This document shows, piece after piece, positions 1-4,417 of a stretch of 5,370 bases of DNA. The DNA is taken from positions 1 to 5,370 of the forward strand of contig WFPT01000099.1 of the NCBI GenBank assembly GCA_015487365.1, read 5' to 3'. The translations under genes were made by a program, and so were the position numbers. The stretch comes from Aquificaceae bacterium (GTDB lineage Bacteria > Aquificota > Aquificia > Aquificales > Aquificaceae). Position 1 is the stretch's first letter; each line of letters opens with the position of its first letter. A model generated the notes under the pieces. That model searched no databases. It saw only the letters and a list, made by a program, of their open reading frames with translations, and was not told the DNA's origin.

Positions 1-815
1 AAAACTTGTGGAAAATCTTTATAAATTTTTCTATATTTTTCAAATTTTTGCCAAAATAGTTCTTTAAATTCTTCAAACCCTAACTTTTCAATTAAAAATT
101 TTAGTCTGTTCCTCCTCTTCCTTTCCCTATCCCCCCTCTCTTCAAAGACCTTTAATACGGAGTGGCAGAGGGCCAAAACCTCCTCCACTTTTAGGAAGGA
201 AAAGAGCTCCTTACCCTTCATAGGGGTATCCCCCAAACCTCCCCCGACGAAGACCTTAAAGCCCAAGCTACCGTTCCTCCTCTGGGCTAAGAGTCCAATA
301 TCATGAAACCTTACGTAGGAGCAGTCCTCTTCACAACCAGAAAGGGCTATTTTAAACTTCCTTGGGAGGTTATAAACCCCCGTTAGCCTTTCCCTTAAAA
401 ACTTTGCGAAGGTGCTAACTTCAAAGAGCTCCTTAGGGCAGTAGGAGCTTAAAAAGCAGGCGGTAATGTTCCTTACCGTATCACCGCAGGCTTCCTTGGT
501 AGATAGGCCCACCGAGTTTAACTCCTTTAAGACCTCCGGAACGTCCTCCAACCTAACCCAGTGGAGCTGGATATCCTGTCTGGTGGTAACATGTATTACC
601 CCGTTTGAAAACCTCTCGGAAACCTCACAGACTTTAAGCATCTGCTCCCAGCTTATGTCCCCTGCGGGTAGCTTTATCCTAACCATGTGAAAGCCCTTCT
701 GCCTCTGTCCGTATATGCCGTAAGAAAGCCTAAACTTTTTAAACTGGGCCTCGTCCAAGAGTCCCCTTCTATACTCATCTACCTTTTCCCTTACCACTTC
801 CCAATCCCTAACCAT
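1..815 (-). CDS. Siroheme nitrite/sulfite reductase (NirA/Sir family), N-terminal half, cut by the left window edge
   Basis: The frame is open from the ATG at 815-813 to the window edge and gives 271 residues without a stop. Family members are usually about 500-560 residues, so roughly half is present. They reduce nitrite to ammonia or sulfite to sulfide with six electrons, using siroheme coupled to a [4Fe-4S] cluster in the cytoplasm. Visible are the ferredoxin-like half domain (about 30-100, with HVTTRQDIQLHW at 75-86) and the start of the siroheme domain: EACGDTVRNITAC (108-120), PRKFKIALSGCEEDC (151-165) and HDIGLLA (171-177). The four anion-binding basic residues of the family appear to be present: Arg79, Arg115, Lys153 and Lys155. 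The segment ERGDRERKRRNRLKFLIEKLG (226-246) matches the link to the second half. The cluster-binding cysteines would lie outside the window. The ATG is the only usable start: upstream in-frame codons contain no ATG, GTG or TTG before a TGA. No Shine-Dalgarno precedes it. Nitrite versus sulfite cannot be decided here. Confidence 0.9.
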   Translation of the reverse strand, partial: MVRDWEVVREKVDEYRRGLLDEAQFKKFRLSYGIYGQRQKGFHMVRIKLPAGDISWEQMLKVCEVSERFSNGVIHVTTRQDIQLHWVRLEDVPEVLKELNSVGLSTKEACGDTVRNITACFLSSYCPKELFEVSTFAKFLRERLTGVYNLPRKFKIALSGCEEDCSYVRFHDIGLLAQRRNGSLGFKVFVGGGLGDTPMKGKELFSFLKVEEVLALCHSVLKVFEERGDRERKRRNRLKFLIEKLGFEEFKELFWQKFEKYRKIYKDFPQV

Positions 816-823
816 GGCAAAAT

Positions 824-829
824 TTAATA
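824..829 (-). promoter_or_regulatory. Weak -10-like hexamer TATTAA for the reductase gene
   Basis: Reading the minus strand, TATTAA ends eight bases before the reductase ATG, which would put transcription start about two bases upstream of the start codon (leaderless). No matching -35 is seen at the usual distance. The adjacent 11-mer TAAATTTTGCC abutting the ATG also occurs upstream of the prepilin gene at 4380-4390. This is inference from sequence shape only, in AT-rich DNA where such hexamers arise by chance. Confidence 0.2.
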
Positions 830-833
830 GTGC

Positions 834-850
834 AAGTTGCGTGCCAACTT
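834..850. promoter_or_regulatory. Perfect dyad AAGTTG-N5-CAACTT, candidate operator
   Basis: AAGTTG CGTGC CAACTT is a perfect 6-bp inverted repeat with a 5-base centre, lying 18-35 bases upstream of the reductase ATG. It is too short and has no T-run, so it is unlikely to be a terminator. Its position between the -10-like hexamer and the expected -35 of the reductase promoter would suit a repressor site. It does not match the Fnr/Crp consensus (TTGAT-N4-ATCAA). The binding protein is unknown. Confidence 0.3.
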
Positions 851-871
851 TTCCCTTAGGCCTTTGACCCC

Positions 872-885
872 AATTTGTTCAAATT
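872..885. promoter_or_regulatory. Perfect dyad AATTTG-TT-CAAATT, candidate operator
   Basis: This is a 6-bp perfect inverted repeat with a 2-base centre in the divergent intergenic region, 25-38 bases upstream of the 89-residue gene. It overlaps the TTGTTC that could serve as the -35 of the repair operon. A 14-bp AT-rich palindrome can occur by chance, so this is a weak call. It differs in sequence from the dyad at 834-850, so the two would be recognised by different regulators. Confidence 0.2.
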
Positions 886-901
886 TTGGACAGAATAAAT
901 T
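875..901 (+). promoter_or_regulatory. Possible promoter of the four-gene operon
   Basis: TTGTTC (875-880) and TAAATT (896-901) are spaced by 15 bases and each match the sigma-70 hexamers at four of six positions. TTGACC at 864-869 is a better -35 by sequence but has no -10 at a proper distance. Initiation from TAAATT would give an RNA starting about two bases before the ATG at 910. This agrees with the absence of any Shine-Dalgarno there. Low certainty. Confidence 0.25.
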
Positions 902-909
902 AAAAAGTT

Positions 910-1179
910 ATGGGACTTGAAGAGGCCATAAGGAAGCTTAGGGGAGTTGATTATTTGAGCGAAAAGGATAGGCTCGTCCTTAAAAGGTTAAAAGCCTTGG
1001 GCCTACCCGAGGGGAAAATCTTAAAGCTGATAGAGGAGCACCTGAGGGCATATCCGAGGGAATACAGGAAGTTCGTAAGTCTTTTGCCACTGATTAAGGA
1101 AGTTAGGGAGGAGGTAAGGCTTGATGTAAAATCAATAAGGGATGAGGAGCTCAGGAAAATCTTAGAGGAGCTCAGTTAA
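910..1179 (+). CDS. Unrecognised 89-residue charged helical protein, first gene of the repair operon
   Basis: I do not recognise a family. The protein is very rich in Lys, Arg, Glu and Asp, has no Cys or Trp, no signal peptide and no membrane segment, and should be cytoplasmic. It looks all-helical, with likely helices at about 2-11, 18-31, 34-47, 48-68 and 74-88, broken at LGLPEG (30-35) and YPREY (48-52). The ATG at 910 is the first possible start because an in-frame TAA sits at 901-903. No Shine-Dalgarno is present, so initiation may be leaderless. Its TAA shares one base with the helicase ATG (TAATG), a strong sign of translational coupling. A physical or functional partner of the Hel308-like helicase is the natural guess, but that is context only. 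Codon use resembles the neighbouring genes, so the ORF is very probably real. Confidence 0.8.
   Translation: MGLEEAIRKLRGVDYLSEKDRLVLKRLKALGLPEGKILKLIEEHLRAYPREYRKFVSLLPLIKEVREEVRLDVKSIRDEELRKILEELS
1164..1170 (+). promoter_or_regulatory. Shine-Dalgarno of the helicase gene (AGAGGAG)
   Basis: AGAGGAG lies eight bases before the ATG at 1179, inside the last codons of the preceding gene. With the TAATG overlap it fixes the helicase start and supports coupled translation. Confidence 0.7.
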
Positions 1180-3401
1180 TGGTAAAGGTTGAGGTCTTAA
1201 AGGATTCTTACTTTTCGTTAAATCCACCCTCGGGGAAAGCCTTAATAAGGCTTAACGGAAGCCTAAAGGGGGAAGAGGTTTTAAGGGCGAAGGAGGTAGA
1301 TGAAAACATACCCTATAAACTCTTAAACCCCATTCAGAGCACCTTTTACCGCTACTACAAAGGGGGGAACGCCCTAATCTCTTCACCCACTTCCTCGGGT
1401 AAGAGCCTGATAGCATACCTCTTTTTAAAGGACTTAAAGGGTGTAAAGGTTTTAACCGCACCCACCCGCTCCCTGGTCCTGGAAAAGGCGAAAGAGCTGA
1501 GGGAGCTCTTTAAAAGGAAGGTTGAGTTAAGGTCTGGGGACGTCCTTGAAGTTTTTAAGGAAATAAGAAGTGATGTGGTGGTGGCAACCTATGAAAGCTT
1601 GGCCCTCAGTTTGAGGAACAAAAGCCCTTGGACGGAAAGATTGGGTGGGGTGGTTATAGACGAGGTTCATCACCTTTTTACCGAAAGGGGGGTAATTTTG
1701 GAGGAGCTGATAGCACACCTTTTAAAGAAGGGTTGCCCCCTCTTAGGACTTTCGGCAACCTTACCCGATGCTCCAAAAATAGCGCGCTTCCTTAGAGCGA
1801 GCTTTTACCTGGAAAGCTCTTGGAGGCCCGTCCCCTTAAAGAGGAAATTTTTAAGCCTTAAAGACTTTGAGCCCTTTACGGAAACCGAGGACAAAAGGAG
1901 GGACACCACAGTAGCCAACAAACTACTAAGGCTCATCTTTGATTTAAGGGAGAGGGATAGGAACTACTTGGTCTTCGTTCCCAAAAAGAATATAGGTTGG
2001 AAAGCCTTGGAGCTGGCAAACAGAGAAAAAATAGGTATAGTGAATGAAACTCTACCCTTCCAAAGGGAAGAGAGACAAGAGTGTGAGATAGCCTTCCATA
2101 ACGCGGACGTTCCCAAAGAAGAGAGGATTAAAATAGAAAAACTTTTTAGGGAGGGGAAGCTACCCATCCTCTTGGCAACCCAAACCTTGGCCTACGGTGT
2201 AAATTTACCCGCGGACTGTGTAATAATCCTCATAAACTCCTTTTACGACAGAATGGAGAGGGAATGGGTAATAATGCCAAGGGTTATAGACATAATCCAG
2301 ATGGAGGGTAGGGCGGGGAGGTTTGGAATAAGAGATGAAGGTGTTTCATACTTGGTAGCCTACGGAGTGAAGACCCAAAAGTTGAGGGAGCTAATTAAGG
2401 ACCTAAAATACGGCATAGAGGAAAGGAGCAGGAGGAACTTAGAGCTTATGATTTTGGTGGGAATACTTTATGAAGGGAGAGGCTTTAAGGAATTTTTAAA
2501 AAATACTTACACCTTTAAAGACTTACCCGATTACCTTATTAAAGAAAAGTTGGAGGAGTTGGAGGAGAGGGGATTTTTAAAGGACTATAAACTGACTAAA
2601 AAGGGGGAATTCTGCGTAAAAACCAACATCCCTCCCAACAACCTTGAAGAGTTTTTAAGGAGGATAGAGTTAAACTTAGAGCTTACAATAGCAATAAGGC
2701 CCCTCCTATTTACCAAAAAGTTTAACTCCCTCTTTTACTTTATAAAGGATATGGAAGGCTTTGACGGAGATTACGATTACATAGTAGCCAAGCTCTCCCC
2801 CTGCGGTAGGCCCTGCTTTGAAGACGGAACGGACGAATTTTTGTTTTATTTGGAAGGTTTAACCTTTAAATACAAAAATATAAACCACGTTCCCGGCGAG
2901 TTTTCCCAACTCAACTCGGACATAAACCACCTGATGCTAAACCTTCTAAATTTAGTAAGGCACAACCTGATAAGCTTAAATAAGGCCCAGATTCTAAAAC
3001 TGGCCCACTCTTTAAAGTATGGGCTCACCTTGGACTATTCAGCCCTTGGTGGAATAAAGGGAATAGGGCACATAAGGGCAAACCTTTTAAAGAGGCTCCT
3101 TTACAAAAATTCCATAAAGCCACCCACCTTGGGTGAAAAAGTTGAAAAGCTTTTGGAGCTCTTAAAGGATATGGACTTAGAGGGGGAGCTAACGGAAATA
3201 CTCTTAGAGGATAGGGGACTTAGTGGAGTTAAGGCAAGGTCTGAGGCAAGGAAGGTAATAAAGCTCCTTGAAAGGAACAAAGGTGGCTACCTTGTAGATG
3301 AATTCCTTTTAAGGGCCTTTGCGGGTTTTACCCTGGGGAAAAGGGCCCTATTTTTGAAGAAGGAGGAGCTGATTGGGAGCTTAAAGGAATATATTTATTA
3401 A
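1179..3401 (+). CDS. Hel308-like Ski2-family superfamily 2 DNA helicase
   Basis: This 740-residue protein has all core superfamily 2 motifs in order: LLNPIQ (48-53), Walker A PTSSGKS (70-76), APTRSLV (94-100), VATYES (135-140), DEVHH (161-165), SAT (192-194), ATQTLAYGVNLPA (333-345) and QMEGRAGRFG (374-383). SSWRPVPL (213-220) and FHNADVPKEER (306-316) are typical of Ski2-type enzymes of the Hel308/HelQ kind. The winged-helix region (about 415-480) and helical ratchet domain (about 485-610) follow. A helix-hairpin-helix, GGIKGIGHIRANLL (624-637), sits after an AHSLKYGL segment as in Hel308 domain 5. Hel308 enzymes unwind 3' to 5' at branched DNA and stalled forks. Catalytic residues are intact. 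Residues 650-740 extend beyond the HhH and match nothing I recognise. Hel308 is best known in archaea and eukaryotes, so a bacterial copy may reflect transfer. Assignment to Ski2-type is firm; the Hel308 subfamily is likely. Confidence 0.88.
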   Translation: MVKVEVLKDSYFSLNPPSGKALIRLNGSLKGEEVLRAKEVDENIPYKLLNPIQSTFYRYYKGGNALISSPTSSGKSLIAYLFLKDLKGVKVLTAPTRSLVLEKAKELRELFKRKVELRSGDVLEVFKEIRSDVVVATYESLALSLRNKSPWTERLGGVVIDEVHHLFTERGVILEELIAHLLKKGCPLLGLSATLPDAPKIARFLRASFYLESSWRPVPLKRKFLSLKDFEPFTETEDKRRDTTVANKLLRLIFDLRERDRNYLVFVPKKNIGWKALELANREKIGIVNETLPFQREERQECEIAFHNADVPKEERIKIEKLFREGKLPILLATQTLAYGVNLPADCVIILINSFYDRMEREWVIMPRVIDIIQMEGRAGRFGIRDEGVSYLVAYGVKTQKLRELIKDLKYGIEERSRRNLELMILVGILYEGRGFKEFLKNTYTFKDLPDYLIKEKLEELEERGFLKDYKLTKKGEFCVKTNIPPNNLEEFLRRIELNLELTIAIRPLLFTKKFNSLFYFIKDMEGFDGDYDYIVAKLSPCGRPCFEDGTDEFLFYLEGLTFKYKNINHVPGEFSQLNSDINHLMLNLLNLVRHNLISLNKAQILKLAHSLKYGLTLDYSALGGIKGIGHIRANLLKRLLYKNSIKPPTLGEKVEKLLELLKDMDLEGELTEILLEDRGLSGVKARSEARKVIKLLERNKGGYLVDEFLLRAFAGFTLGKRALFLKKEELIGSLKEYIY

Positions 3402-3406
3402 GTGAG

Positions 3407-3736
3407 ATGGCGGAAAAGGAAAGAAGGTCTGAGGTGGAGGAATTAAAGAAGGAGGTAGAAGAGTTAAAGAAGAGGGTGGATGAGCTTTCTAAAAGGTTTG
3501 AGGAGGAAAGGGGTGGGGAATTTTTAAAGGAGTTAAGGCAAAGGGTTGAAAACCTTACAAAGAAGCTGGAAGTAGAAAAAAAGCCAACCCTTTTAAAGGA
3601 CGCCCTTAACAAGGTGGTGGATTTTGGGCTCTTTGTAGTCAGGACGAGTGCAAGCGTGGTGGAGGGGGCCCTGGAAGGGGCAAAAAAGAGCTTAGAGGAA
3701 GTTAAAAGGGAAAAGCCAAAAGGGGACAAAAAATAG
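3407..3736 (+). CDS. Small coiled-coil protein of unknown function, third gene of the operon
   Basis: The 109-residue product has a textbook heptad pattern: V10, L13, V17, L20, V24, L27, F31, spaced 3-4-3-4-3-4. A second short coil follows (L43, V47, L50, L54), then after KKP (58-60) an amphipathic helix (about 62-98) with small and hydrophobic residues, and a Lys-rich tail. The hydrophobic run DFGLFVVRTSASVV (72-85) contains an Arg and is too short for a clear membrane span. No Cys, Trp or Tyr is present. It probably oligomerises in the cytoplasm. The gene starts five bases after the helicase TAA, with only GTGAG abutting the ATG as a ribosome site, so coupling is likely. Its TAG overlaps the proposed start of endonuclease III, and an A6 run directly precedes that stop. 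I do not recognise the family; coiled-coil low complexity makes similarity searches unreliable. Confidence 0.75.
   Translation: MAEKERRSEVEELKKEVEELKKRVDELSKRFEEERGGEFLKELRQRVENLTKKLEVEKKPTLLKDALNKVVDFGLFVVRTSASVVEGALEGAKKSLEEVKREKPKGDKK
3718..3725 (+). promoter_or_regulatory. SD-like AAAAGGGG supporting a non-standard ATA start of endonuclease III
   Basis: AAAAGGGG ends seven bases before the ATA at 3733, the spacing expected of a ribosome binding site, although AAGGGG is not the best match to AAGGAGG. No ATG, GTG or TTG lies at this distance in the endonuclease III frame. It therefore favours initiation at ATA, but lies within the Lys/Gly-rich tail codons of the upstream gene, so it could be incidental. 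Confidence 0.4.
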
Positions 3737-4368
3737 ACTTTAAGGAGTTTTTTAGGAGGCTAACAAGCTTTTACGAGAGGGAAAAGCCCCCCGTCTATTA
3801 CCTTGAAAGGGAAAACTACAAGGGTGAGCCTTTTAGGACCCTTATCTGCGGTATATTATCCACGAGGACCAAGGATGAGATAACCTTAAAAGTTTGCAGA
3901 AGGCTTTTTAGCCTCTTAAAGACGCCAGAAGACTTTGTAAGGGTGGAGGAGGAAAAACTTAGGGAGCTCATAAAACCGGTTGGCTTTTACAATCAAAAGG
4001 CAAAAGCCTTAAAGGAGGTCTGTATAAGGCTACTAAGGGACTACGGAGGTGAAGTTCCCAAAGATTTAAATGAGCTTTTAAAGTTAAGGGGTGTGGGGAG
4101 GAAGGTAGCAAACTTGGTTCTGTCCAACGCCTTCGGGGAGCCCGTAGTATGTGTAGATACTCACGTTCATAGGATAAGCAACAGGCTCGGTTTGGTAAAG
4201 ACCAGGAGCTTTGAAGAGACCGAAAAGGAGCTTATGAGGGTAATACCAAAGGAGTATAGGGCAAAACTTAACAGGCTTTTGGTAGGTTTAGGTCAGAGGG
4301 TTTGCCTTCCCCAAAGACCAAAGTGTTACAGGTGTCCCGTTGAAGACCTTTGCTCTAAGAATTTTTAA
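3733..4368 (+). CDS. nth: Endonuclease III (DNA glycosylase/AP lyase), probable non-canonical ATA start
   Basis: This bifunctional glycosylase removes oxidised pyrimidines and nicks the abasic site in base-excision repair. With ATA as residue 1 the product has 211 residues, the same as E. coli Nth. PFRTLICGILSTRTKDE (33-49) is the N-terminal helix-loop motif. The helix-hairpin-helix LRGVGRKVANLVL (118-130) carries the catalytic Lys124, and VDTHVHR (141-147) carries catalytic Asp142. The 18-residue spacing equals that of Lys120 and Asp138 in E. coli. The [4Fe-4S] loop C-X6-C-X2-C-X5-C is at Cys191, 198, 201 and 207. The first standard start in frame is GTG at 3943, which would delete residues 1-70 including ILSTRTKDE, so it is not credible. 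The frame is open back to a TAA at 3703-3705 and holds no ATG, GTG or TTG before 3943. The ATA shares four bases with the preceding stop (ATAG). Alternatives are a -1 slip on A6 (3728-3733), giving a 320-residue fusion, or a homopolymer error. Function is near certain; the start is inferred. Confidence 0.9.
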   Translation: MDFKEFFRRLTSFYEREKPPVYYLERENYKGEPFRTLICGILSTRTKDEITLKVCRRLFSLLKTPEDFVRVEEEKLRELIKPVGFYNQKAKALKEVCIRLLRDYGGEVPKDLNELLKLRGVGRKVANLVLSNAFGEPVVCVDTHVHRISNRLGLVKTRSFEETEKELMRVIPKEYRAKLNRLLVGLGQRVCLPQRPKCYRCPVEDLCSKNF

Positions 4369-4370
4369 CG

Positions 4371-4387
4371 AAAATTTTATAAATTTT
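4371..4387. other. AT-only perfect inverted repeat after the operon
   Basis: AAAATTT-TAT-AAATTTT is a perfect 7-bp dyad beginning two bases after the endonuclease III stop. With no GC pairs it would make a very weak RNA hairpin, especially in a thermophile, so I do not call it a terminator. It may be an AT-rich promoter-proximal element of the prepilin gene, or chance. Confidence 0.25.
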
Positions 4388-4413
4388 GCCCCTTAACCCT
4401 ATATATTTATAAG
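4386..4413 (+). promoter_or_regulatory. Probable promoter of the prepilin gene
   Basis: TTGCCC (4386-4391) and TATAAG (4408-4413) are 16 bases apart, matching the sigma-70 hexamers at four and five of six positions. TATATT (4402-4407) is an alternative -10 without a good -35. Either would start the RNA at or within a few bases of the ATG at 4418. The only purine stretch, AAGAG at 4411-4415, is two bases from the ATG and too close for a normal Shine-Dalgarno. The gap to the operon is only 49 bases, so read-through is also possible. Confidence 0.35.
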
Positions 4414-4417
4414 AGCC

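Noticed and set aside
466..690. 74-residue plus-strand open frame
   Set aside because: It lies entirely opposite the well-supported reductase gene and has no recognisable content.
816..881. N-terminal extension of the reductase through the open codons upstream of its ATG
   Set aside because: The frame is open back to a TGA but has no ATG, GTG or TTG, and homology to the family begins after the ATG at 815.
1252..1461. Minus-strand open frames inside the helicase gene (also 1527-1718, 1964-2167 and 2846-3028)
   Set aside because: All overlap conserved helicase coding sequence and are compositionally typical antisense shadows.
3328..3729. 133-residue open frame on the minus strand opposite the coiled-coil gene
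   Set aside because: It is a Ser/Phe-rich antisense shadow produced by the Lys/Glu/Leu-rich repeats of the plus-strand gene, which has a perfect heptad pattern and fits the operon.
3754..3759. Perfect AGGAGG as the ribosome site of nth
   Set aside because: It is an Arg-Arg codon pair within the nth frame, and no in-frame start codon follows at a usable distance.
3734..3763. Readthrough of the coiled-coil TAG as an in-frame extension
   Set aside because: The same frame meets a TAA at 3761-3763 after only eight codons, so readthrough gains nothing and does not reach the nth frame.
3943..4368. Short endonuclease III starting at GTG 3943 (141 residues)
   Set aside because: It would remove the first 70 residues, including the ILSTRTKDE motif and the N-terminal helices of the fold, while the same frame continues with clear homology upstream.
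4369..4400. Rho-independent terminator after endonuclease III
   Set aside because: The only dyad is pure AT and is not followed by a clear T-run after a GC stem, so it cannot be supported as a terminator.
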